From Candidatus Kuenenia stuttgartensis (GTDB taxonomy: Bacteria > Planctomycetota > Planctomycetia > Isosphaerales > Isosphaeraceae): 64,000 bases of DNA. Every line of letters starts with the position of its first letter. Within the stretch, counting starts at the first letter, position 1. The notes beneath the pieces were generated by a model. That model worked only from the letters and a program-made list of their open reading frames with translations. It was not told where the DNA came from and ran no database searches. Location: positions 18,952 through 82,951 of the forward strand of contig CAMBEP010000018.1 of the NCBI GenBank assembly GCA_945865635.1, in the 5' to 3' direction. Shown piece after piece: positions 1 through 9,518 of this stretch. Position numbers and translations under genes: made by a program.

Positions 1-2
1 AT

Positions 3-2999
3 CTTGATCGACCAAAACTTAGTCTGATTCAAGGAGCTGCTCTACTGGCCATTTTCTTGGCTATGGGATTCGGTTTTCTTTGGAATTCTGATTCCCAAGC
101 CCTGGCTTTGATTCAAAGAAATCTAAAAAAGGCCGATGCCCTTGTTCAAAGTCAAAATCTGCCTGAAGCCCAATCGACTTTTAAAGAAATGCTTGCTAAT
201 GTTCCGACGGTTTATTTTGCTTATCAAAGTCGCCTCGAACTTCTTGATCAGGCTCGAATTCATCTGGCCCAGCTTCAGATTCGGCAAAATCAATTGACGG
301 CAGCCAGAAAAAGTCTCGAGCAGGTCGTGTCGAAGACGCATCAATCTCAGGCTGAAAAAATACGCAATGAGCTCGATGATGGAGTCAAATTGAAAGAGGC
401 CGACCAATTGGTCGCGATGGGCCGCTGGTATGAAGCAGAGAAACTTTACGATCGCCACTTGAATCTGACCAAGCAATCTTTGCAGCATCGGATACTGTTT
501 CATACGGTGCTGATACGTCAGGGCCGAACATTGAAGGCTCGCCAGACTTATGCTGATGGAGTTTATGCGCTGGATCATCCAGAAGATGGCCTTGCCTCGC
601 TTTGGGTCATGGATGTCGAAGAGCCTGTGATCGGTGATTGGACGGCTTCCATTGAACAAGCGGCCCGCCTGACGCCTGATGACCCTCGGGTCAGATTGGC
701 CCAGACGTTTCTTGATCGATCGGCTGGCCGATTTCAGGACGCTCGAAACCTTATCGATCGATTGATTGCCCAGAGACCTGACGACCGGGCTGTGCTTCAA
801 GAGAGGCTTCAATTGGCGATGGCTGAAGGAGATTTCTCAAAGGCACTTGAGATCTCGGAGCAATTGAAATTTACAAAAGTCGAAGCGAATCGAATGGCTG
901 CCTGGCTGTTTCAGAAGGCAGATTTGATCTCGAACGAAGCGGAATGCTTAAAAATTGTAGTTCAGATCAATCCATCGGATCGCCCGGCCCTTTCGAGACT
1001 TTCAGAAATTACGGCGAGCCAGAAACTTGCAAAACAGGCTGCAGAATATCAGGCTCTAAAACGGGAAGCAGAATTGAGGCGGATGGAATATTCCAGGCTA
1101 TGCCGCAAATCGTCTCCACTGACGCCCGAAATTGCAGTCAAACTGGCGGATACGGCCGCAAGGCTGGGGTTCGTGATGGATTCGTGGGCCTGGAAGACGC
1201 TGGCCGCAGGCAAGGCTTTGGCCTATTCGGAACAGCCTCAGGAAGAATTCAAATTGCTGATGGATTGGGTGGAACTCGAATCGCTCAAACCATCAGTGGA
1301 TAAATCTGCGATTGCATTGCAGCCGAACCTTGTTGATCGCAATCCGATTGAATTTGAGGATATTGCCCAATGGTCTGGCCTTGCTGCATTTGTTCATCAA
1401 AATGGGGGTTTGGCCACAAAGCTGATTCCGCCACTTAGTACAGGTGGAGGGGTGGGGCTGATTGATTATGACAACGATGGATTCATGGATGTTTATGCCG
1501 TTCAATCCGGTTCATTTCCGCCTGATCCGGCCAAGCCGCACAATGGGGATAGATTATTCAGGAATTTGGGAGATGGCCGTTTCCTGGATATGACGGCCCA
1601 GGCAGGCCTGGACAAGTTTCCGCGTGGATTTGGGCACGGAGTCGCAATTGGCGATATTGACAATGATGGATTCAGCGATATTTTCGTAACCCGCTGGCGA
1701 TCCTATGCCCTTTATCGCAATAAGGGAAATGGAACTTTTGAGGATGTAACCAAACGTTATGGATTGAGTGGCGACCGGGACTGGCCAACTTCCGCCGCAT
1801 TTGCGGATCTTGACAATGATGGAGATCTGGATCTTTACGTGTGCCATTACATGGAATGGATTGAGGGAAAATCGTATCCATGTATTGATCCATTGAAACC
1901 GAATACTTACGATTGCAGGCCGATTGATTTTCCGGCATTAACAGACCACCTGTTCCGCAATGACGGGAGCGTTTTTACAGATATAAGCAAGGAATCCGGT
2001 GTAGAGGGAGCGGATTTGGCGGGTCAGGGACGCGGCCTGGGCGTAGTGTCGGCCGATGTGAACCAGGATGGACTGATGGACCTTTTTGTGGCAAATGACA
2101 CGACGGCCAACTTTCTTTTCTTGAACCGGGGGAAGATGATTTTTGAAGAATCGGCCTTTGCGTCCGGAGTCGCTGCCAATGCTCAGGGCGGCTATCAGGC
2201 AGGCATGGGCACAGCCGCTGCGGACATGGACGGCGATGGATTGATTGACCTTGCGGTGACCAATTTTTATAACGAATCGACCTCGATTTTTCTGAATCTT
2301 GGGAACGGTCTATTTGCAGATCGCACGGCCGCCTTTGGAGTTGCTGCGGCTTCGCGATTTTATCTTGGGTTTGGGATCGCCCTGACGGATTTTGACAACG
2401 ATTCCCGGACAGACCTTTTGACGGTCAATGGGCATGTTACGGATGGTCGTCCAGCCATACCTTGGCGCATGCCAATGCAGCTTATGAAAGGCCAGCTATT
2501 ATCGAATCCCGAAAAAGGACGGGCGAAAATGCAATCCGATTTCCTGGTAAGATCCAATCGGCTGGTGGATGTGTCCGCACAAGCGGGCTCGGTATTTCAG
2601 GGTGAATTGATGGGTAGGGGACTTGCGGTCGGCGATCTGGATAACGATGGCCGGATCGATGCTGTGATTCAGTCGCAGAACGACCCGCTTTTACATTTAA
2701 GGAATACGACGAAATCGAAGTTGCACTGGGTGACCTTGAAATTGATGGGTGTGAAATCGAATCGGGACGGAGTGGGATCGAAACTGACGGTACATTTTGG
2801 AGAGCATCGGAAAACGGTATGGCGAGTTGGTGGAGGATCGTTTCAATCTGCGAGTGATGGGCACCTTCATGTTGGTCTTGGCGGAGAATCTGAGATCAAA
2901 ATGATTGAGGTTCAATGGCCATCAGGAATGGTTGACCAGCATAAAAATATCAAAGCGGATCGACGGATTGAAATCAAGGAAGGGGGTGGGATGAAATGA
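3..2999 (+). CDS. TPR / FG-GAP repeat protein with C-terminal ASPIC/UnbV domain (5' end outside window)
   Basis: The reading frame is open to the left edge, so the true start is probably upstream; 998 residues are visible. Residues about 8-30 form a hydrophobic segment (signal anchor or signal peptide), so the protein is probably exported or membrane-anchored facing outward. The next ~400 residues are helical and TPR-like. Then come seven Ca-binding FG-GAP/VCBS loops of the type DxDNDGxxD (for example DYDNDGFMD, DIDNDGFSD, DLDNDGDLD, DMDGDGLID), which normally build a beta-propeller. The last ~85 residues match the ASPIC/UnbV domain (GVGSKL, WPSG). This is the CRTAC1-like architecture common in planctomycetes. 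Its substrate is unknown; a cell-surface binding or adhesion role is inference. Confidence 0.85.
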   Translation, partial: LDRPKLSLIQGAALLAIFLAMGFGFLWNSDSQALALIQRNLKKADALVQSQNLPEAQSTFKEMLANVPTVYFAYQSRLELLDQARIHLAQLQIRQNQLTAARKSLEQVVSKTHQSQAEKIRNELDDGVKLKEADQLVAMGRWYEAEKLYDRHLNLTKQSLQHRILFHTVLIRQGRTLKARQTYADGVYALDHPEDGLASLWVMDVEEPVIGDWTASIEQAARLTPDDPRVRLAQTFLDRSAGRFQDARNLIDRLIAQRPDDRAVLQERLQLAMAEGDFSKALEISEQLKFTKVEANRMAAWLFQKADLISNEAECLKIVVQINPSDRPALSRLSEITASQKLAKQAAEYQALKREAELRRMEYSRLCRKSSPLTPEIAVKLADTAARLGFVMDSWAWKTLAAGKALAYSEQPQEEFKLLMDWVELESLKPSVDKSAIALQPNLVDRNPIEFEDIAQWSGLAAFVHQNGGLATKLIPPLSTGGGVGLIDYDNDGFMDVYAVQSGSFPPDPAKPHNGDRLFRNLGDGRFLDMTAQAGLDKFPRGFGHGVAIGDIDNDGFSDIFVTRWRSYALYRNKGNGTFEDVTKRYGLSGDRDWPTSAAFADLDNDGDLDLYVCHYMEWIEGKSYPCIDPLKPNTYDCRPIDFPALTDHLFRNDGSVFTDISKESGVEGADLAGQGRGLGVVSADVNQDGLMDLFVANDTTANFLFLNRGKMIFEESAFASGVAANAQGGYQAGMGTAAADMDGDGLIDLAVTNFYNESTSIFLNLGNGLFADRTAAFGVAAASRFYLGFGIALTDFDNDSRTDLLTVNGHVTDGRPAIPWRMPMQLMKGQLLSNPEKGRAKMQSDFLVRSNRLVDVSAQAGSVFQGELMGRGLAVGDLDNDGRIDAVIQSQNDPLLHLRNTTKSKLHWVTLKLMGVKSNRDGVGSKLTVHFGEHRKTVWRVGGGSFQSASDGHLHVGLGGESEIKMIEVQWPSGMVDQHKNIKADRRIEIKEGGGMK

Positions 3000-3124
3000 G
3001 CTATGTAAATTGCAAGAAATTTTGACAAATTTGGATTTCTTTGTTGCTTTTTGAGGAAGATCTGAGTACAAGTGGGGTTACGGAAAGAGCAAAAGGAAGT
3101 CTCGACGGGAAGGATCCGGGCCGT

Positions 3125-3823
3125 ATGTCAGCATTGAAATCGACAGCGATCGTAAGTCAAAGTGGGTCGAGTGACGATTGCGGAGCCGATTGTCTGGCCG
3201 AATTGTTAGGTCGATTGAGATCGGGCGACCAATCGGCGGCGACAGAGATTCTGGAACGTTATGAGGCTCAGGTGAGGCTTGTGGTGAGGCGTTGTCTGCC
3301 GCGCGTTTTGAGGTCGCGTTTTGATTCTCAGGACATCATGCAAAGCGTTTGGCGAAGTTTTTTTCAGAGAATCAGCGGCGAACCTGTCGAGGATCAGCAC
3401 GGGATTGCGGAGTCTGGAGTGGATGCGACTCTGGAGTTCAAGGAATCGTCGCAGCTTTTTGCATTTTTAAGTCGAATGGCGCGTAATAAGGTGATTGATC
3501 AGTATCGCCGTGAGACAACCCAGAAGACCGACATTCATCGCCTGCGAACAATTCACGGTGATTCTCGTGCCGACCTGGATCTGGCCGACGAAGCTGAGAC
3601 GGCATCGGAATTGCTTGAGGCGGCTGATGAGCTTTCGCACTGGCGTAGTCTGGTGCCAGAGGGCCGTCAGGTTTTGATTGACTTAAAAGCTGAGGGGCAC
3701 ACAAGTAAAGAAATTGGCGACAAGCTTGGGATTTCTGAGCGAACGGTTCAAAGAGTATTAGAGGATCTGCGAGTTCGTCTGGAAAGGCGCCGGAACGATC
3801 ATGACACATTCAAATTCGTCTGA
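3125..3823 (+). CDS. ECF-type RNA polymerase sigma factor (planctomycete kinase-linked group)
   Basis: This 232-residue protein has sigma region 2 (LVVRRCLPRVLRSRFDSQDI, then MQSVWRSFF) and a C-terminal region 4 helix-turn-helix (GHTSKEIGDKLGISERTVQR). It should direct RNA polymerase to a dedicated promoter set. I chose ATG 3125, which has AAGGA about 10 bases upstream; a TTG at 3041 would add 28 residues of unconvincing sequence. Its 3' end overlaps the start of the Ser/Thr kinase gene by 23 bases, so translation is probably coupled. Sigma factor/kinase pairs of this kind are frequent in planctomycetes, and control of sigma activity by the kinase is inferred from that pairing. No zinc-binding anti-sigma gene is visible next to it. 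Confidence 0.88.
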   Translation: MSALKSTAIVSQSGSSDDCGADCLAELLGRLRSGDQSAATEILERYEAQVRLVVRRCLPRVLRSRFDSQDIMQSVWRSFFQRISGEPVEDQHGIAESGVDATLEFKESSQLFAFLSRMARNKVIDQYRRETTQKTDIHRLRTIHGDSRADLDLADEAETASELLEAADELSHWRSLVPEGRQVLIDLKAEGHTSKEIGDKLGISERTVQRVLEDLRVRLERRRNDHDTFKFV

Positions 3824-6800
3824 TCAAGCTACGATTTGGAACCGGGCGGAAGACGATTCCAATCGGCGTCGGGCACGAGTTTTTGAGCGGGAATGGCATG
3901 AATCCAAGGGCTCTTATGGAGTTCGCAGGCCGAGAATTGAAGATTATCTGCCTAAGGACGTGTCGGAAAGACTGCCGGCCCTGCTGGCACTTGCAAGAGT
4001 GGATATGGCGTGCCGGATTGATGTGGGAGAGCCGGCTCAGGTGGAAGACTACTGCCAGGTGCTTTCCGGTTGTTCAGAAAGTCCATTTTTTATAGCGGGC
4101 CTTGCTTTTGAGGAGTACATGCTGAGGATGGAGGCCGGTGGGAAACCTCGGCTGGCGGAATATGCGAAGCGGTTTCCGCTGGCTTACGAGTCTTTGCGTG
4201 AGCTTGTTTTGATTCAGGAAGCGGTTGCAGGCGAAGCGCTTGAGGACGAGGCCAAGCGCATGGACGGCTTCCCGGAAGTGGGCCAGAATCTGGAAGGATT
4301 TGAGTTGGTCGGGGAGCTTGGAGTGGGCAGTTATGCAAAGGTTTATCTTGCGCACGATGCGCTGCTGGCGGGGCGCAAGGTGGCTTTGAAAGTGACCCGC
4401 GGCCAGCATGACGAGTGGCTGACTTTGGCGAGACTTCAGCATACACACATTGTGCCGATTTACTCGCACAAGAAGACGCAAACGGGTGGCCATCATTTCG
4501 ACCTGGTTTGCATGCCTTATTTTGGTCGAGTCACTTTGAATACAGTGATTGAGCATGCGGACTGGGATCGGTGCCTGAGCGGTCGCGACATGATGAATCT
4601 GATTGATTCGCTTCAGCCTGAGGTGATGGTGGACGAGGCCAGAGAGTCATCGGCACGGCGTTCGCTGTCGGAATTATCATTTGCACAAGCTGTGGCCTGG
4701 TGGGGAGCATCACTTGCCGACGCACTGAGGCACGCCCATGAGCGTCGGGTTTTGCATAGGGACATCAAACCGACGAATATTTTGGTAACGCCTGAATGCG
4801 AGCCGATGTTGCTTGATTTTAATCTGGCAATGCAATCGCCAGTTGCCAATTTGCCAGATAAATCGAGCCATAATTCACCAGTGTCGAACGAGGAAGGGAT
4901 TGGCGGAACACTGGCTTATATGGCTCCGGAACATCTCGAAGCCATGATGACTGGCCGATCCCGGCTGGTGGATCAGCGTGCGGACATTTATTCTCTTGGT
5001 GCAGTGCTTTACGAAGCACTTACGCGTTCCAGGATGGCAAATAAGTCGTATGTACCGGCGGATAGTCGGGAGGAATTGCTCAGGCAGAATCTTGAACTCA
5101 GGAAGCTGCCAGCCAAGTCCGTGCGGGATGTAGCGCCTGATGTGCCGATTGTGCTTGATCGGGTGATTCGCAAGTGTCTTGACCCGGACCCGTCCAGGCG
5201 ATATTCGACAGCAGCCCAACTGAGCGAAGATTTAAGGGCGATCGCAGCGGACCTGCCTATCCGCCACGCGCAGGAGCCGATTACAAGCCGTCTCGGGCGA
5301 AGTTTGCGGCGCAATCGAATGGTATTGATTTCGGCAATCTCTGTTTCCGCCATATTGCTGATAGGGCCTGGCTATAGCATGTATCAGTCCAATCAGCAGG
5401 AGCGATTAAACCGGTTGACCCGTGAATCGTTTGAAGATTTAAAAACAGCGAATCTTTCAAAGATTCGCGAAGATTATACAGGTGCGCTGAACAGTCAAAG
5501 GCGTGTTTTAGGCCGTCTTGCGGATGAAAACCAGTTATCTGCAATCTATGACCTTGCAGAACGCGATTTAGCTCAGACGAAACGGATGGAACAAGCCCGC
5601 CGGTCAGCGGATCAATACATCAGTGAAATTGGATGGCTCCGGTACCGTATCCTACATGCGACTCGATTTGGTGGTGAATTGGACATTGACGATTTGGAGA
5701 GTGATCTTGAACGGATTGTTTTTCCAATTCTGAAACAATTCAGCTTGCCAGTGCAGGAAACGAATTCCGAACCTGTGGAAAAATGGGTTGATGATTTACA
5801 TGAGTTACAACAAATCAAGTTGAAGGATTGGACAGAACTGGTTTTGTTTGAAGCGGTTTGTGCCATGAATAACCCGAGTCGGGATAACGCGTTGCGATTT
5901 GGATTGAGTGTTTGTCTGGAGGTGACGAACCTGCGTGAATCGAGTTTGCCCTGGACGGTTTTAAGGGAACGGCTGTCGGCGTCATTGGAGCGGGTGCATC
6001 CACCGTCAACAAACTGGACTGAGCCACGTCATGAAGTTTCAGCCGTAGCCTGTTTTCAATATTCCAGATTATCGCAGCTTGATGGACGACATGATAAAGC
6101 GTCGCAATGGCTTCGCAGGGCGATTGCAATCGATCCGTCAGACCCTTGGGGATATCATGAATTGGCATTGCTGATGCAATATCAAGGCCAGTTCATTTTG
6201 AGCCTGGACCGATTTGACATTGCGACAGCTCTGGACAGAAAAAGCCCTTGGGCGAGGCTTGATCGAGCACGGCTGGAACGGATTCAAGGCCAATATGTTC
6301 AGGCTGAGGAGGATTTAAAAACACTGGAAGAACAGTTCCGGGCAGATTCGATTGGGGAGCAGGTGAAGCCACTCCTGACACTTGAAACAGGCTTGGTCGA
6401 GCAGGGGATGGGGCGATTTGAGCAATCTGAAAAGTTGTTGATCAACTTGTTGAAAGAGACAAAAACGAATCACTCGCTGCGACTTTTGGCCGCGCAGGCC
6501 TGGAGCGAACAATTGGTGTCAGAGGGGCGCTGGCCAGAGCTGCAGGTGCTTTTGGATGAATTTGACCCGAACCATAATTCGGAATCCACCTGGTCATTGA
6601 TTCGAGCCCGCCTGCTGATTGGGCAGAATCGATCTGATGTTGGGATTCAGGCATTAAATCACTTTCTGAAGTCGAATCCAGATGTATTGACAGCCAGGTC
6701 CATGAGAGCTCAGGCTTTTTTGAAAACAGGTCAATCTTGGGAAGCTTTGGAAGATGCACAGAAAATCGTTCGACGTTCCAATATGCCGATGCATTTCCGT

Positions 6801-7715
6801 CTACTGAATCGATCGAGAATTTCTGTGCTTGCAGAAATACCAACCGAAGATTCGCGATGGTTTCAGACACTTGTTTCTTTAAGGCTCGACGACCCTGAAA
6901 TTGTGCTGATCTGGCCTCAGTTTGATCGCCGGCAGATTGAAAAAGTGATTCAAAGGCTACGACGGCTGGCCGACGATCCGCGAATGACGGATACACATAT
7001 TGGAAATCTTCGTAATCGGTGTCGTTTGAATTTAGCAGTTCTGGAATCAGCTCTAGGCATTGCAAGCTGGCAGGAATCGTTAAATCAAAGCCTTGAGAAT
7101 GACGACATTTCCGTACAATCCGTTCGGGCCCAGGTTTTGGTGATGATTTACCAAAACCAATTTGAAACGGCATTGGAGCGGCTAGAAGATGGCTTGAAAA
7201 TATCGTTTGAGGACCCGATGCTCATTGATCTGAGAGGCCGGCTTTATCTGGCCAAGGGTGAATATGCCAATGCATTACAGGATTTCGATAATATCTTGAG
7301 CACTCGGGAATTGTCGGATGTCAGGGCATGGCGAGCCAAAACGCTTGAGCGGTTGTCGCGATTGAACGAGTCGCTCGCCGATTTTTCGAAAGCTCTTGCA
7401 TCCGACCCGTTTCAGCCTGACTGGCGGATGTTACGTGCCCGAATCTGGCAGAGACTTGGCCGAAATGACCTGGCTTTGGCCGACTTGGAATTGATTACAT
7501 CCGTCTGTTCAGAAAATGCATTCCTGAATTCAAGACTTGCGCTGGCCAAAGCCATTATTGCATCGGCGCCCAAGGCGCGATCGGAAAACTCTTCAAAGTT
7601 TTTCCAGAGAGCTGCAAGATCCGCTTGGCCCGACCTTTTCCCACGTCCAAATATGGAAGATCTGAATCTCAAAACCGACCTCAAAGTGGAACAAACAGGA
7701 GCAACCAGGAAATGA
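3801..7715 (+). CDS. Transmembrane Ser/Thr protein kinase with C-terminal TPR array
   Basis: This 1304-residue protein has an N-terminal extension of ~165 residues and then a complete Hanks-type kinase domain: glycine loop GELGVGSYAKVYL near residue 171, catalytic Lys in VALKVTR, HRDIKPTN near 319, and GGTLAYMAPEHL. The Mg-binding DFG motif reads DFN (LLDFNLA, about residue 339). A single transmembrane helix lies near residues 507-527, followed by a linker and a TPR-rich region of more than 600 residues that would face the other side of the membrane. It overlaps the ECF sigma gene upstream by 23 bases and the next gene by 4, so the three form one transcription unit. Likely role: a membrane sensor kinase acting with the sigma factor. 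The TPRs are probably a protein-interaction or ligand platform. Confidence 0.9.
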   Translation: MTHSNSSDQATIWNRAEDDSNRRRARVFEREWHESKGSYGVRRPRIEDYLPKDVSERLPALLALARVDMACRIDVGEPAQVEDYCQVLSGCSESPFFIAGLAFEEYMLRMEAGGKPRLAEYAKRFPLAYESLRELVLIQEAVAGEALEDEAKRMDGFPEVGQNLEGFELVGELGVGSYAKVYLAHDALLAGRKVALKVTRGQHDEWLTLARLQHTHIVPIYSHKKTQTGGHHFDLVCMPYFGRVTLNTVIEHADWDRCLSGRDMMNLIDSLQPEVMVDEARESSARRSLSELSFAQAVAWWGASLADALRHAHERRVLHRDIKPTNILVTPECEPMLLDFNLAMQSPVANLPDKSSHNSPVSNEEGIGGTLAYMAPEHLEAMMTGRSRLVDQRADIYSLGAVLYEALTRSRMANKSYVPADSREELLRQNLELRKLPAKSVRDVAPDVPIVLDRVIRKCLDPDPSRRYSTAAQLSEDLRAIAADLPIRHAQEPITSRLGRSLRRNRMVLISAISVSAILLIGPGYSMYQSNQQERLNRLTRESFEDLKTANLSKIREDYTGALNSQRRVLGRLADENQLSAIYDLAERDLAQTKRMEQARRSADQYISEIGWLRYRILHATRFGGELDIDDLESDLERIVFPILKQFSLPVQETNSEPVEKWVDDLHELQQIKLKDWTELVLFEAVCAMNNPSRDNALRFGLSVCLEVTNLRESSLPWTVLRERLSASLERVHPPSTNWTEPRHEVSAVACFQYSRLSQLDGRHDKASQWLRRAIAIDPSDPWGYHELALLMQYQGQFILSLDRFDIATALDRKSPWARLDRARLERIQGQYVQAEEDLKTLEEQFRADSIGEQVKPLLTLETGLVEQGMGRFEQSEKLLINLLKETKTNHSLRLLAAQAWSEQLVSEGRWPELQVLLDEFDPNHNSESTWSLIRARLLIGQNRSDVGIQALNHFLKSNPDVLTARSMRAQAFLKTGQSWEALEDAQKIVRRSNMPMHFRLLNRSRISVLAEIPTEDSRWFQTLVSLRLDDPEIVLIWPQFDRRQIEKVIQRLRRLADDPRMTDTHIGNLRNRCRLNLAVLESALGIASWQESLNQSLENDDISVQSVRAQVLVMIYQNQFETALERLEDGLKISFEDPMLIDLRGRLYLAKGEYANALQDFDNILSTRELSDVRAWRAKTLERLSRLNESLADFSKALASDPFQPDWRMLRARIWQRLGRNDLALADLELITSVCSENAFLNSRLALAKAIIASAPKARSENSSKFFQRAARSAWPDLFPRPNMEDLNLKTDLKVEQTGATRK

Positions 7716-8566
7716 AATTACGTCTATTCATCGCTGCATTGATCTTATCCGGATTAGCCGTTACGAGTTATGCAGAGCAATCGCCATTGGGCCTCTCTTG
7801 GAAAGAGAATTTATTGACGATCTCGGGGGATCAAATTCCGGGCGGCAAGATTACTGTCTGGTATATTGAAGCCTATTGCAGGGCAGGATCCACAGCTCGA
7901 AACTGGCAAGATACGGTGTTTCCGCACACCACAAAAGTCCTTGAGACATCAAAGGATCAGACCCGTATTGTGCTTGAAAGCAAACTCGAAGATGGAGTGG
8001 TGGTTCGTCATACGATACTTTCCACAAAAGATTCTGTAAACTTTGAGCTGGAAGCCTTCAACCCGACCAATCGGCAGAGCGACGCCCACTGGGGCCAGCC
8101 TTGTATGCGAGTCGACCGATTTGTTGGTATGAAACCAGAATATGCAAGTGAAGGATATCTTTCGAAGTCGTTTCTGTTTGTTGAGAATCCTATGACCAAG
8201 CAACCGCAACAGGTGTTTCTCAATAAATTGCAGCCGTGGTCAAAACTGGCGAAATACACACCCGGGCAAGTGTGGGCCGGCCCAGGCGTTTCACGCAATG
8301 ATTTGAATCCAAGGCCATTGAGTCCGATTAAAACGGCCAATGGCTTGATCGGATGTGTTTCGAGCGATGGCAAAAAGATTCTTGCAACAGCCTGGGAACC
8401 TTATCAAGAACTGTTTCAGGGTGTGATTGTCTGTCTCCATTCCGACTTCAGGATTGGCGGTTTGGCGCCGGGCGAGAAGCGACTCTTGAAGGGCCGGATT
8501 TATGTGGTTGAGAATAATCTGGAGTTGCTCCTGAATCGCTATCAGAAAGACTTTCCTGCTCGTTGA
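7712..8566 (+). CDS. Secreted protein of unknown function
   Basis: This 284-residue protein has a clear signal peptide (MKLRLFIAALILSGLAVTSYA, cut before EQSPLG). The start ATG 7712 overlaps the kinase stop in an ATGA arrangement and has AGGAG 10 bases upstream, so translation is coupled to the kinase. I do not recognise the family. The mature part is mostly predicted beta-rich and contains GQPCMRVDRFVGM and the ending LLLNRYQKDFPAR. No catalytic motif or membrane helix is seen after the signal. Co-transcription with the ECF/kinase pair suggests it is an extracytoplasmic member of that signalling unit, but this is context only. Confidence 0.75.
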   Translation: MKLRLFIAALILSGLAVTSYAEQSPLGLSWKENLLTISGDQIPGGKITVWYIEAYCRAGSTARNWQDTVFPHTTKVLETSKDQTRIVLESKLEDGVVVRHTILSTKDSVNFELEAFNPTNRQSDAHWGQPCMRVDRFVGMKPEYASEGYLSKSFLFVENPMTKQPQQVFLNKLQPWSKLAKYTPGQVWAGPGVSRNDLNPRPLSPIKTANGLIGCVSSDGKKILATAWEPYQELFQGVIVCLHSDFRIGGLAPGEKRLLKGRIYVVENNLELLLNRYQKDFPAR

Positions 8567-8700
8567 AAATAGCATGTCAGATCCGGATCTTTCCTAGCGA
8601 AAACTGGCCTTGAGGCTTCTTCCGATTTGGTGTAAGTATAGAATCCATTGAGATCGGTTGAAATGAAAATGCCCCCTGAAGTTGGTCAAGGATGGATCCG

Positions 8701-9153
8701 ATGCTGAAAATTTCAAGACTGTTCGCAGATGTGAATTGTAACCGGTCCAAGCCATTGGTGGTCCATTTGGCCATTTCCCTCATATTTGCAGGCATTTCAG
8801 GTTGCGCCAAGAATCATTATTACATTGAACCCAACGGGCAAGTGACAACAGTCGGCCACCAACCGTTCTGGGGTCCGACCCGGGTCAATCCGGATCCAGT
8901 CCATTTGACCGAAGTGCCCACGACCATTGCCGGTGCCAAGGTGGTTTCGTCGTCTCATTCGAGCGGTTCGGCAACGGTCGGAGTGGTCAATCCGGCAATT
9001 CCAGAGGCGGTCGTTGTTCAGCAACCCGTCAATGCTGGATCCGCAGCCGAGCCTGGGCTTGTAAGTTCTGGCGCTTCAAGCGATGCGCCCGCCACTCAAG
9101 TCAGTGGCGGTGTAAAGAAGATTGCCAAGGCGAATGGCCCTACGATCGAATGA
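8701..9153 (+). CDS. Small putative lipoprotein
   Basis: This 150-residue protein has a hydrophobic leader ending in a lipobox-like ISGC (GISGCAKNHYY), so it is probably lipid-anchored after signal peptidase II cleavage. ATG 8701 is preferred over ATG 8692 because AAGGA lies 8 bases before it and abuts the earlier ATG. The mature part is low in complexity, rich in Pro, Val, Ser and Ala (SSSHSSGSATVGVVNPAIPE), with no recognised domain. It starts 134 bases after the preceding gene and may have its own promoter. Confidence 0.6.
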   Translation: MLKISRLFADVNCNRSKPLVVHLAISLIFAGISGCAKNHYYIEPNGQVTTVGHQPFWGPTRVNPDPVHLTEVPTTIAGAKVVSSSHSSGSATVGVVNPAIPEAVVVQQPVNAGSAAEPGLVSSGASSDAPATQVSGGVKKIAKANGPTIE

Positions 9154-9518
9154 AATGGTTGGGGGGGGTGAATGCTCGTCATTCGAGTTTTTTGATATCG
9201 AAACGATTGCAACACGGATCAGGCCCTGGCCCGTGCTTGGACAAAATTCTGGAATGACTTTACTCTCATGAGGTTAGAACGATTGAGAAGCCGGCCGAGA
9301 GTGCTCGGTTGGCGACGCGATTGGAAGTAGTCCTGATCCGAGCAAGTTTGCTTAAAACAAAAGTCTCGAAACACGTGACCGTCTTTAGTATATTGATTGG
9401 AATGACCTTCGTCGTCCGATTCCGAGGGAATCGCCCACCACGCTTTGCCCGGTGATTTTCAATAACATCTCACAATGGAATCACCATCGCTACTCTCTTG
9501 ACCAGGAGAATCTGATCC
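9154..9518. other. 365-base non-coding stretch
   Basis: No gene is seen here. It holds a short GC-rich hairpin (CCGAG-AGTG-CTCGG) near 9296-9310. A weak promoter-like pair, TCGAAA 9366-9371 and TATATT 9389-9394 (17-base spacing), could serve the gene at 9519. Confidence 0.4.

Noticed and set aside
123..812. 229-residue minus-strand frame inside the FG-GAP gene
   Set aside because: It lies fully within a gene with clear domains and has no recognisable motif.
6442..7173. 243-residue minus-strand frame within the kinase TPR region
   Set aside because: It is an antisense open frame over a well-supported gene, with no start signal or motif.
9154..9518. Possible small RNA in the 365-base gap
   Set aside because: Only one 5-bp hairpin and no terminator or promoter of quality; nothing beyond background.
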